Below are positions 16,355 through 23,351 of a stretch of DNA of 64,000 bases, piece after piece; position 1 is the stretch's first letter, and each line of letters opens with the position of its first letter. Under the pieces are notes generated by a model. The model was not told the DNA's origin. It saw only the letters and a list, made by a program, of their open reading frames with translations, and did no database searches. A program made the position numbers and the translations under genes. This DNA is from Micromonospora sp. MP36. Its GTDB lineage: Bacteria > Actinomycetota > Actinomycetes > Mycobacteriales > Micromonosporaceae. The stretch covers positions 24,893 through 88,892 of the forward strand of contig NZ_VSFA01000021.1 in NCBI RefSeq assembly GCF_008119785.1, in the 5' to 3' direction.

Positions 16355-17112
16355 ACGCCTCCGGTTTCCTCCGCGTGCTCGCGGTGGACGACGAGCCGCC
16401 GGCGCTGGACGAGCTGGCGTACCACCTGCGGGCCGACCCCCGGGTGGCCCAGCTGCACACGGCCGGGGACGCGACCGAGGCGCTGCGGGTGCTCCGCGAC
16501 GCCGACGTCGACGTGGTCTTCCTGGACATCCGGATGCCCGGGCTGGACGGGATGGAGCTGGCCCGGGTGCTGCGGCGGTTCGCCCGGCCCCCGGCGATCG
16601 TCTTCGTCACCGCGTACGACGACGGCGCGGTCGACGCCTTCGACCTGGGCGCCACCGACTACGTGCGCAAGCCGGTACGCGCCGAGCGGCTGGCCGAGTC
16701 GCTGCGCCGGGTGATCGGCTCCCGGGTGGTGCCGTCGCACCCGGCCGCCCTGGCCCGTGCCGAGGAGGACCCGACCATCCCGATCGAGCTGGCCGGGACG
16801 ACCCGGATGCTGCCCCGCTCGGCGGTGCGCTGGGTGGAGGCGCAGGGGGACTACGCCCGGCTGCACACCGCGGACGGTTCGCACCTGGTCCGGGTGTCGC
16901 TGGCCACCCTGGCCGAGCGCTGGGCGGACGCCGGTTTCGTGCGGATCCACCGGTCGTACCTGGTGCAGTTGAAGCTGATCGCGGAGCTGCGGCTGGTCAA
17001 CTCCGGCTACGTGGTGGTGATCGACGGGACGGAGCTGCCGGTCAGCCGCCGGCACACCCGGGAGCTGAAGGACAAGCTGGTCCGGGCGGCGAAACAGGAC
17101 TGGAACCGCTGA
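16351..17112 (+). CDS. LytTR-family response regulator
   Basis: The protein has 253 residues. The receiver domain has the acidic pair DDE near the N-terminus, phospho-acceptor Asp59 (FLDIRMPG), Thr in VTAYDD and Lys107 (RKPVRAERL). The C-terminal LytTR DNA-binding domain (about 150-250) includes RWVEAQGDYARLHT, FVRIHRSYLVQL and LPVSRRHTRELKDKL. It is the partner of the overlapping LytS-type kinase. LytTR proteins usually bind direct repeats upstream of transporter or secreted-protein genes. No clear pair of such repeats was found by eye. The gene ends at a strong hairpin. Confidence 0.92.
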   Translation: MNASGFLRVLAVDDEPPALDELAYHLRADPRVAQLHTAGDATEALRVLRDADVDVVFLDIRMPGLDGMELARVLRRFARPPAIVFVTAYDDGAVDAFDLGATDYVRKPVRAERLAESLRRVIGSRVVPSHPAALARAEEDPTIPIELAGTTRMLPRSAVRWVEAQGDYARLHTADGSHLVRVSLATLAERWADAGFVRIHRSYLVQLKLIAELRLVNSGYVVVIDGTELPVSRRHTRELKDKLVRAAKQDWNR

Positions 17113-17122
17113 CCGGGAACAA

Positions 17123-17154
17123 CCGGGGCGGGACGACCCAGCGTCCCGCCCCGG
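17123..17154. terminator. bidirectional intrinsic terminator
   Basis: Perfect 13-bp arms CCGGGGCGGGACG (17123-17135) and CGTCCCGCCCCGG (17142-17154) enclose the loop ACCCAG. It lies between the convergent LytTR gene and the Asp-box protein gene. Confidence 0.8.
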
Positions 17155-17162
17155 GCCGGCGG

Positions 17163-18371
17163 TCACTCCAGGCCCGGCATCCGGGTGGCCGTCCGTCCGT
17201 CAGTGGTCAACCGGACGCCGCCGGCTCCGTAGTACAGGACCTGTCCCGGTAGCCAGCTGATCACCACACCGTCCCGGTCCATTAGGTTCTTGGTGAAGTG
17301 CCGGCCGCCGTCGCGGCTCACCCACAGGAAGCCGTTACCGTTGGCGTCCCCGTCCCCGATCAGGAGGCTGCCGTCCGCGCCCAGCACCAGGTGGCGGTCG
17401 CCGGACCAGGCGGCCGGCAGGTCCGTCTCGACCCGCTGCCAGGTCCGGCCCCCGTCGCCGGTCCGCATGATCGTGGCGAGGCTGCCGTCCGGCGCTTTTC
17501 CGCCCATCGGTGAGTACGGTTCCGCCAGCAGGTACGCCACCTGCCCGTTCTGTGCCGCCACGGACATCACCGCGCCGCCGTTCGGGGCCAGCTGGGTCTC
17601 CCAGGTCCTGCCCCGGTCGGTGCTGCGCGCCAGCACCGACGGCTGGCGCACGTCCCCCGGCCAGAAGGCGGCCCAGAGCACCCCGTCCGGGCTCACGTAG
17701 AGGCTGTTCATCGTGTCCGCCGTCGGCACCCCCGCCCGTAGCCGGTAGGCGGTGCCCGTGTCGGGGTCGACGGCCATCGGTTCGGGCAGCCCCCACCACG
17801 CCACTCCGGACGAGACCAGCTGGGCCTTCGGCGGGAAGGCGTCGACGGTGACGATGGCGCTCGCCCCGTCCCGCCAGGTCCGCCCCTCGTCGGTGGACAG
17901 GTAGGACCGCCCGTCGACGCTCACCAGGTAGGTCCGCGCGCTGAGCGGGAAGTAGCGGACGTCCGACTCGCCCCTCCCGTTCTTGATCCGGCAGGGCCCG
18001 TCGTATCGCGCCCTGCGGTACGGCGACCAGGTGCGCCCGAAGTCCCGGGTGTTGCTGAAGTTCAGCTCGCAGTTGATGTTGGTGACCCGGACGGCGACCA
18101 CCGACCGGTCCTTCAGCAGGAACAGCTCGGCTCCGGCGGGCGGTGCCGGGACCGCGGTGGGAGTGGGCTGGCCGCCGCCCAGGCCCCCGGCGACCGGGGT
18201 CAGCGCCGTGCCGGCGAGTGCGGCCACGACGGCCAGCAGCAGCCCGCCGCGCTGCCGGCGCCGGGCCCGGGCGCGCAGGCGGGCAGCCGAGCGGAGCTCG
18301 TCGAGCGGCGGCTGCCGGACGGCCCGGCTAACCGTGGCGACATCGAAGCCGCGCAGTTCACGATCGGACAT
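17163..18371 (-). CDS. membrane-anchored Asp-box (BNR/sialidase-like propeller) partner of an ECF sigma factor
   Basis: The protein has 402 residues. The cytoplasmic N-terminus (about 1-41, very basic) carries a single membrane helix at about 42-62. A Pro/Thr linker follows, then an extracellular propeller with Asp-box motifs (TRDFGRTW, TDEGRTW, TDRGRTW, GDGGRTW, SRDGGRHF). ATG 18371 has GGAGG 4 bases upstream and overlaps the end of the sigma gene by 14 bases. The arrangement is the classical one for a sigma factor and its membrane regulator. However, no ZAS-type anti-sigma motif (HxxxCxxC) is visible, so anti-sigma function is inferred from position only. The ligand is unknown. Confidence 0.75.
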   Translation of the reverse strand: MSDRELRGFDVATVSRAVRQPPLDELRSAARLRARARRRQRGGLLLAVVAALAGTALTPVAGGLGGGQPTPTAVPAPPAGAELFLLKDRSVVAVRVTNINCELNFSNTRDFGRTWSPYRRARYDGPCRIKNGRGESDVRYFPLSARTYLVSVDGRSYLSTDEGRTWRDGASAIVTVDAFPPKAQLVSSGVAWWGLPEPMAVDPDTGTAYRLRAGVPTADTMNSLYVSPDGVLWAAFWPGDVRQPSVLARSTDRGRTWETQLAPNGGAVMSVAAQNGQVAYLLAEPYSPMGGKAPDGSLATIMRTGDGGRTWQRVETDLPAAWSGDRHLVLGADGSLLIGDGDANGNGFLWVSRDGGRHFTKNLMDRDGVVISWLPGQVLYYGAGGVRLTTDGRTATRMPGLE

Positions 18372-18894
18372 CGATCCTCCCGATGCTGGTGACGGTGACG
18401 TCGGGGCCGGCGTCGGCCGGGTCGACGTCGGCGAGCAGCCGGGCGAGGGCCTGCCGGCCGCGGGAGAGTCGGGACTTGACCGTGCCGGCCGTGACCCCGA
18501 GCGCCGCCGCGACCTCGTCCACCGGCAGGTCGACCAGGTAGTGCAGGGCCAACGCGTGTCGCTGCCCCTCGGGCAGGTCACGCAGCGCGGCGAGCAGCGC
18601 GAGGTGTTCGGGCGACCGGTCCGCGACCTCGGGCGGCGGCCCGATGCGGCGCAGCAACCTGTCCAGCACCCGCCGGCGCCGGTGCCGGCTGCGTACGACG
18701 TTCACCGCCACTCGGCGCAACCAGGCCTCCGGGTTGTCCAGGCCTGCGAAGCGGCGCGGCGCGACCAGCGCCCGGGTGAACGCCTCCTGGACCGCCTCCT
18801 GCGCCTCGTGCAGGTCGCCGGTCACCGCGTACAACTGCACGACCAGCCGGCGGTAGCAGGCCGCGTACAGCTCGGAGATCAGCTCGTCGGACAC
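18358..18894 (-). CDS. SigE-family ECF RNA polymerase sigma factor
   Basis: The protein has 178 residues. Sigma region 2 (about 8-75: ELYAACYRRLVVQLYAVTGD then EAVQEAFTRALVAPRR and EAWLRRVAVNVVRSRHRR) is followed by region 4 (about 100-155: ALRDLPEGQRHALALHYLVD, VDEVAAALGVTAGTVKSRLS). GTG 18894 is chosen because GGGGAGG lies 5 bases upstream; GTG 18900 directly abuts that site. It is co-translated with the membrane Asp-box protein. A second, similar sigma-partner pair lies at 21795-23127. It should direct polymerase to envelope-response promoters; the regulon is unknown. Confidence 0.92.
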   Translation of the reverse strand: MSDELISELYAACYRRLVVQLYAVTGDLHEAQEAVQEAFTRALVAPRRFAGLDNPEAWLRRVAVNVVRSRHRRRRVLDRLLRRIGPPPEVADRSPEHLALLAALRDLPEGQRHALALHYLVDLPVDEVAAALGVTAGTVKSRLSRGRQALARLLADVDPADAGPDVTVTSIGRIDVRS

Positions 18895-18955
18895 CGTCAC
18901 CTCCCCTCTCCACCTGTTCCACTCACGGGCGGAGAGAAAGGTTCCGGAAGAGCGC

Positions 18956-19507
18956 TCAGAAGATGTCGGACACCGCGAACGCGAGCGGGAAGGGTGCCTC
19001 GGGGCGGTAGACGTCGGTCACTCCGACCTGGGCGGCCTCCCGGTAGCCGCCGCCGACGTGCTCCAGCACGGTCAGCGTCTGCTTCCGCGGCTCGACCAGC
19101 CAGTAGCGGGGGATGCCGGCCGCGGCGTATTCGTGGCGCTTGAGCACCAGGTCGCGGCCGGCGTTGTTCGGCGAGATCACCTCGACCACGAGGAGCACGT
19201 CGGCCGGGTCGAGCGCGGCGCCGCCCCGGTCGAGGGCGTCCTCCCGGGCCACGAAGAGATCCGGCACGAAGTACGACGAGCGTTTGGCGCTGACCCCGAT
19301 GTCCTGCCCGACGAGCAGGCCGGCCGGCGCCTGCCGGTCGAGCAGCCGGCGGAGGCGGTTGGCGACCGCTCCGTGGAAGACGTCCGCGTGGGGGGACACG
19401 AGCAGGCTCCCGTCGAAGATCTCGTAGTCCTGGCCGTCCTCGGGGAGGTCCTGGAGGTCGTCCACCGTCCAGGCCTCGCCTCGGCCGGGCCGAGCTGGGC
19501 TGGTCAC
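18956..19507 (-). CDS. Uma2-family (DUF820) putative restriction-like endonuclease
   Basis: The protein has 183 residues and a PD-(D/E)xK-like fold. Pattern elements are YEIFDGSLLVSPHADVFHGAV, VPDLFVAREDAL, the acidic strand VLLVVEVISPNN and a downstream Lys in LKRHEYAAAGIPRYWLVEP. Uma2 proteins are abundant in actinomycetes and cyanobacteria, often in many copies, and their function is poorly known. GTG 19507 is preferred because GGAGG lies 7 bases upstream; GTG 19513 almost touches that site. It is transcribed toward the sigma genes from a region holding several DnaA boxes. Confidence 0.85.
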   Translation of the reverse strand: MTSPARPGRGEAWTVDDLQDLPEDGQDYEIFDGSLLVSPHADVFHGAVANRLRRLLDRQAPAGLLVGQDIGVSAKRSSYFVPDLFVAREDALDRGGAALDPADVLLVVEVISPNNAGRDLVLKRHEYAAAGIPRYWLVEPRKQTLTVLEHVGGGYREAAQVGVTDVYRPEAPFPLAFAVSDIF

Positions 19508-19551
19508 CGTCACACCTCCCTTCTATCCGCCCACCCTGACATCCTGGTCCG

Positions 19552-19624
19552 TCGTCCACAACGAACCTCCCGTCATCCACCGGGTTGTCCACAGGAGTGA
19601 CGCGTTCTCCACAGGTTGTCCACA
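19552..19624. promoter_or_regulatory. cluster of DnaA boxes
   Basis: Two perfect actinobacterial DnaA boxes TTGTCCACA lie at 19585-19593 and 19616-19624. Single-mismatch boxes are TCGTCCACA at 19552-19560 and TTCTCCACA at 19605-19613. All four are on the plus strand within 73 bases of an intergenic region. No dnaA or dnaN gene is nearby, so this is not the usual oriC setting. Confidence 0.6.
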
Positions 19625-19654
19625 GGGCGGTGCGGCGAATGCCGTCGCGGAACC

Positions 19655-19682
19655 TTGACATTCCCGGTGATCAGGCGAGACT
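19655..19682 (+). promoter_or_regulatory. sigma70-type promoter of the first symporter operon
   Basis: A perfect -35 TTGACA (19655-19660), a 16-base spacer and GAGACT (19677-19682) lie 7 bases before ATG 19690, so the transcript would be leaderless. The DnaA-box cluster ends 30 bases upstream of the -35. The -10 deviates at its first base. Confidence 0.45.
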
Positions 19683-19689
19683 GCCGGGG

Positions 19690-20133
19690 ATGACCGGAGC
19701 GGACGAGCGCGGCGCTCCGGGGCGGCCGGCGGCCGCTCCGGTGCCGAGCCCGCGCGCGGCCGAGCCGTCCCCGCGTACCCGGATCGTGCTGGCCGAGGTG
19801 TCCCGCTCGGCGAGCCGGGCGGACCGGACCCGCTCCGAACTGACCCAGCAGACCCGGGTCGGCGAGGCGCTCGTCCGGGGGCTGGTCCGGGCCCAGCTCG
19901 CGCTGGCCCTGCGGCTCAGCCTGCTGGTGCTGATCGGGCTGGGCGGCCTGCCCTGGCTGTTCGCCATCGCGCCCTCGGTCGGGCGGGTCAGCGTGCTCGG
20001 GGTCAACCTGCCGTGGCTGCTGCTCGGGGTGGCCGCCTTTCCGTTCCTGATCGCGGTCGGCTGGGCGTACGTGCGGCTGGCGGAACGGAACGAGCAGGAC
20101 TTCACCGACCTGGTCCAGCGGCCGGAGCGCTGA
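19690..20133 (+). CDS. small membrane protein preceding a symporter (DUF485-like role)
   Basis: The protein has 147 residues. A Pro/Arg-rich hydrophilic N-terminus of about 75 residues precedes two membrane helices (LALALRLSLLVLIGLGGLPW and LLLGVAAFPFLIAVGWAYVR) and an acidic tail (RLAERNEQDFTDLVQ). It sits 2 bases before an SSS symporter, the same layout as the DUF485 gene and symporter at 33676-35692, so it is probably a symporter accessory subunit. Sequence identity to DUF485 is weak, and I base the role on size, topology and position. The start is supported by a promoter 7 bases upstream. Confidence 0.7.
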   Translation: MTGADERGAPGRPAAAPVPSPRAAEPSPRTRIVLAEVSRSASRADRTRSELTQQTRVGEALVRGLVRAQLALALRLSLLVLIGLGGLPWLFAIAPSVGRVSVLGVNLPWLLLGVAAFPFLIAVGWAYVRLAERNEQDFTDLVQRPER

Positions 20134-20135
20134 GG

Positions 20136-21776
20136 ATGGGCAACGGGTACGTCGTCCCGGCGATCGTGGCGGTCACCCTGGTCACGGTCGGGATCGGCTT
20201 CTACGGGCTGCGGCTGGCCCGGACCACCTCCGACTTCCTGGTCGCCTCCCGGGCGATCAGCCCGACCTGGAACGCCGCCGCGATCGGCGGCGAGTACCTG
20301 TCGGCGGCGAGCTTCCTGGGCGTGGCCGGCCTGATCCTCAAGTACGGCGTGGACGTGCTCTGGTATCCGGTCGGCTTCGCCGCCGGCTATCTGGCGCTGC
20401 TGCTCTTCGTGGCCGCCCCGCTGCGCCGCTCGGGGGCGTTCACCCTGCCGGACTTCTGCGAGGTGCGGCTCGGCTCGCGGCGGCTGCGCAAACTGGCCAC
20501 CGTCTTCGTGATCTTCATCGGCTGGCTCTACCTGGTGCCGCAGCTCCAGGGCGCCGGGCTGACCCTGGCCACGGTCGCCGGCTCGCCGTACCCGGTGGGT
20601 GCGCTGCTGGTCGCCGTGGTGGTCACCGCGAACGTGGCGCTGGGCGGGATGCGCGCGATCACCTTCGTCCAGGCGTTCCAGTACTGGTTGAAGCTGACCG
20701 CGCTGGCCGTACCCGCGATCTTCCTGGCCCTGCAGTGGCAGGCCGACGCCCGCCCGGCGGTGACCCCGCCCGACGGGCCGGCGTTCCGCGCGGCGACCAC
20801 CGTCGTGGTCGAGCACCGCGCGACCCTCACCTTCCCCGACGGCGACGTCCGGGAGGTACGCCCCGGCGACCGCCTCGACTTCGCGGCCGGCGACCCGGTG
20901 CCGGAGGTCTCCGGTACGGCCACCGACGCCGCCGACTGGCTGCTGCCGGACACCGCCGGGGACGACGACCGGGGGCTGTTCGGGACGTACTCGCTGATCC
21001 TGGCCACCTTCCTCGGCACCATGGGGCTGCCCCACGTGCTGGTCCGCTTCTACACCAACCCGGACGGCGCGGCCGCCCGCCGGACCACCCTGGTGGTGCT
21101 CGCCCTGGTCGGCGTCTTCTATCTGCTGCCCACCATCTACGGCGTGCTGGGCCGGATCTACACCCCGCAACTGCTGGTCACCGGCCAGACCGACGCGGTG
21201 GTGGTGCTGCTGCCCGGGGCGGCGCTCGGCGACGGCACGGCCGGCCAGCTGCTCGCCGCGCTGGTCGCCGCCGGGGCGTTCGCCGCGTTCCTCTCCACCT
21301 CGTCCGGGCTGCTCACCAGCGTGGCCGGGGTGATCTCCACCGACGTGCTGGGCCGCGGCTCGGTACGCGGCTTCCGGCTGGCCACGGTGCTGGCCGGCGG
21401 GGTGCCGGCGGTGCTCGCGCTCAACCTGTCCGGGCTGGACGTCTCCCAGGTGGTCGGGCTGGCCTTCGCGGTGGCCGCGTCGAGCTTCTGCCCGTTGCTG
21501 GTGCTGGGCATCTGGTGGCGCGGGCTGACCGACCTGGGCGCCGCCGCCGGGGTGCTGGTCGGCGGCGGCGCCGCGATGGGCGCGGTGCTGCTCACCGTGC
21601 TGGGGCCGCCGCTGACCGGCTGGCCGGCCACGTTGACCACCCAGCCGGCCGCGTGGACCGTGCCGCTGGCGTTCACGGTGATGGTGGCGGTGTCGGTGGC
21701 CACCCGGCGCCGCCTGCCCCCCGACGTCGGCACCACCATGCTCCGCCTGCACGCCCCGGAGGCGCTACGCCTCTGA
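20136..21776 (+). CDS. sodium:solute symporter (SSS family, acetate/carboxylate type)
   Basis: The protein has 546 residues and about 13 membrane helices. The SSS/ActP signature runs from DFLVASRAISPTWNAAAIGG through GEYLSAASFLGVAGLI to TMGLPHVLVRFYTNP and FLSTSSGLLTSVAGV. It resembles ActP-type acetate or pyruvate carriers. Unusual is a hydrophilic stretch of about 75 residues (about 205-280) between two central helices, with a beta-rich segment TLTFPDGDVREVRPGDRLDF. ATG 20136 lies 2 bases after the small membrane protein stop. A paralogous system is at 34022. The substrate is inferred from family only. Confidence 0.87.
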   Translation: MGNGYVVPAIVAVTLVTVGIGFYGLRLARTTSDFLVASRAISPTWNAAAIGGEYLSAASFLGVAGLILKYGVDVLWYPVGFAAGYLALLLFVAAPLRRSGAFTLPDFCEVRLGSRRLRKLATVFVIFIGWLYLVPQLQGAGLTLATVAGSPYPVGALLVAVVVTANVALGGMRAITFVQAFQYWLKLTALAVPAIFLALQWQADARPAVTPPDGPAFRAATTVVVEHRATLTFPDGDVREVRPGDRLDFAAGDPVPEVSGTATDAADWLLPDTAGDDDRGLFGTYSLILATFLGTMGLPHVLVRFYTNPDGAAARRTTLVVLALVGVFYLLPTIYGVLGRIYTPQLLVTGQTDAVVVLLPGAALGDGTAGQLLAALVAAGAFAAFLSTSSGLLTSVAGVISTDVLGRGSVRGFRLATVLAGGVPAVLALNLSGLDVSQVVGLAFAVAASSFCPLLVLGIWWRGLTDLGAAAGVLVGGGAAMGAVLLTVLGPPLTGWPATLTTQPAAWTVPLAFTVMVAVSVATRRRLPPDVGTTMLRLHAPEALRL

Positions 21777-21790
21777 GCGCCTCCGGGGCG
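21752..21790. terminator. terminator overlapping the symporter stop codon
   Basis: Perfect 15-bp arms (21752-21766 and 21776-21790) enclose a 9-base loop. The left arm is coding and the TGA at 21774-21776 lies at the loop edge. The convergent gene ends at 21795, so the hairpin separates both units in only 18 bases. Confidence 0.75.
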
Positions 21791-21794
21791 ATGG

Positions 21795-22634
21795 TCAGCA
21801 GGCGTCGGTGCCGACGCAGAGCCGGTCCGCCGCCAACTTCGCGAAGTGGCGGGCCTCGGCCGGAGCGGCCTGGTGGTCGAGCCGGAGCTGCGCCACCAGG
21901 TCGCCCTGCCGGACGAAGAGCCAGCGGCTCGGGATCCCCTCGATCTCGCCGCCCACCAGCACCGAGTCGGCACCGCCCAGCCCTTCCGCCATGATCGACA
22001 GAGAGTCGCCCGACCGGGCCGGTACGCAGTCCGCGGCGATCCGCCGGACCCGCTGCATGGCGGTGGCGGCACCGGTCCCGGAGTGCCGGGTGACCCGTTC
22101 GACCAGCCAGTCGGTGGGTGAATCGAACTGCACGAACCGGGTGGCCACCACGCCGACCGCCAACGACGGCAGTCGGTTCTCGCAGTAGCTGGTCGCCGAT
22201 TCGAGCGTCCAGTCCCCGGCGCCCTTGCCCGGCGACATCGTGAAGCCGCGCGGCAGGTCCGCGATTTGCAGCGTGGCCCCGGCGGGGATGGTGCGGCTGG
22301 GCGGCCAGCTGGACGGCCCCCCGGCGGACGGCGGGCTCGACGGCGTGCCGCGGGTGGGGGCCGGGCCGGCGGAGGGCGTCGGGTCCGTGGTGGGGCTGGG
22401 CGCCGGGGTGGTCGGGACACCGGTCGCCGGCGGCAGGGGCGGCGCGGCGTCCGGGCGGCCGGCCAGAGCCGCGGCCCCCGAGGCGACCACGGCGACGGCG
22501 ACAGCTGCGGCGAGACCGGCGGCGATCCGGGTCCGGCGAGTCCGCTGCCGCCCACGTCGGCGCACCTGCTCGACCGGCGCCCAGGTCAGGTGCTCGGTGT
22601 CCCGGTAGAGGTCCGAGAAGAGCGGCTCAGGCAT
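21795..22634 (-). CDS. membrane-anchored extracytoplasmic sensor-like partner of an ECF sigma factor
   Basis: The protein has 279 residues. A basic cytoplasmic N-terminus (about 1-36) is followed by one membrane helix (about 37-58), a Pro/Thr/Ser linker, then an extracellular domain with Cys residues in SYCENRL, ADCVPAR and LCVGTDAC. This can form disulfides as in PknH-like sensor domains. ATG 22634 has GAGGAGG 6 bases upstream and overlaps the sigma gene end by 8 bases. The domain order copies the other sigma partner (17163-18371), but the sensor domain is unrelated. A sensor or anti-sigma role is inferred from position; no zinc anti-sigma motif is present. Confidence 0.72.
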   Translation of the reverse strand: MPEPLFSDLYRDTEHLTWAPVEQVRRRGRQRTRRTRIAAGLAAAVAVAVVASGAAALAGRPDAAPPLPPATGVPTTPAPSPTTDPTPSAGPAPTRGTPSSPPSAGGPSSWPPSRTIPAGATLQIADLPRGFTMSPGKGAGDWTLESATSYCENRLPSLAVGVVATRFVQFDSPTDWLVERVTRHSGTGAATAMQRVRRIAADCVPARSGDSLSIMAEGLGGADSVLVGGEIEGIPSRWLFVRQGDLVAQLRLDHQAAPAEARHFAKLAADRLCVGTDAC

Positions 22635-23127
22635 TGCTGACCTCCTCGGGAAGGGTGATGTCCAGCAGGGCGGCGAGCGCTTTGCGGCCACGGGCGAGGC
22701 GGGCCTTCACGGTGCCGCTCGGTGTGTCGGTCTGCGCAGCGATCTCGGCGACCGACAGGTCGGCCAGATGATGCAGGACGACGACCTGTCGCTGCTCCGC
22801 AGGCAGCCGCCGCAGCGCCGTGACCAGCGCGACGGTGTTCTCCGACGGCGGCCCGACGGCGGGTTGTGGACCATGTCGGCGGTAGGCGGCCAGGCCATTT
22901 CGGATCTTGCGCCAGCGGTTGACGAGGAGGCGGTAGCCGACCATCCGGACCCACGCCTCCGGGTCGTCGTAGCCGCTGATCCGGGACCAGCGCTGCCAGG
23001 CCCGCACGTACGCCTCCTGGGCGGCATCCTGGGCTTCGGTCAGGTCGCCACTGAGTGCGTAGAGCACCGTGACGACGCGCTGTCTGGTGGTTCGGTAGAA
23101 CTCCTCGAACCCGTCGTTCGCATCCAA
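22627..23127 (-). CDS. SigE-family ECF RNA polymerase sigma factor
   Basis: The protein has 166 residues. Region 2 contains FEEFYRTTRQRVVTVLYALSG, AAQEAYVRAWQRWSRI and PEAWVRMVGYRLLVNRWRK. Region 4 contains ALRRLPAEQRQVVVLHHLAD, VAEIAAQTDTPSGTVKARLA and RGRKALAALLD. TTG 23127 is chosen because GGAGG lies 4 bases upstream and because family members start just before FEEFYR; an upstream in-frame GTG 23199 has no ribosome site. It is divergent from the giant secreted protein gene, which may belong to its regulon (inference supported by an ECF-like promoter at 23259). Confidence 0.92.
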   Translation of the reverse strand: MDANDGFEEFYRTTRQRVVTVLYALSGDLTEAQDAAQEAYVRAWQRWSRISGYDDPEAWVRMVGYRLLVNRWRKIRNGLAAYRRHGPQPAVGPPSENTVALVTALRRLPAEQRQVVVLHHLADLSVAEIAAQTDTPSGTVKARLARGRKALAALLDITLPEEVSNA

Positions 23128-23258
23128 TGTCCCTCCCCCGTGGCGGTCCTTGCGTCTGACACCCACGACGGGGGCGACCGGTTGCATCCGGTCGGTCACA
23201 CCATGTGGCTCGGTCGTCGGTCCGCCGCCCGTACCAGGCTTCCTGGCCCAGCGTGACG

Positions 23259-23285
23259 GGAATGTCCGAAACCCGATTTATCGTT
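23259..23285 (+). promoter_or_regulatory. ECF-type promoter candidate for the giant protein gene
   Basis: GGAAT at 23259-23263 and CGTT at 23282-23285 are 18 bases apart and resemble the GGAAC/CGTT pattern of ECF promoters. The stretch is unusually AT-rich. ATGTCC (23262-23267) and GGACAT (23286-23291) also form an inverted repeat around it. It lies between the divergent ECF sigma gene and the giant secreted protein gene. Confidence 0.35.
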
Positions 23286-23351
23286 GGACATCTATCGATG
23301 CCTTGGGAGGCTGGTTGTCCGCATTCATCGCCATCCGGGGGAGGCGTCGTC

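Noticed and set aside
19552..19624. Chromosomal origin oriC
   Set aside because: Only four boxes and no dnaA, dnaN, rpmH or AT-rich unwinding region nearby.
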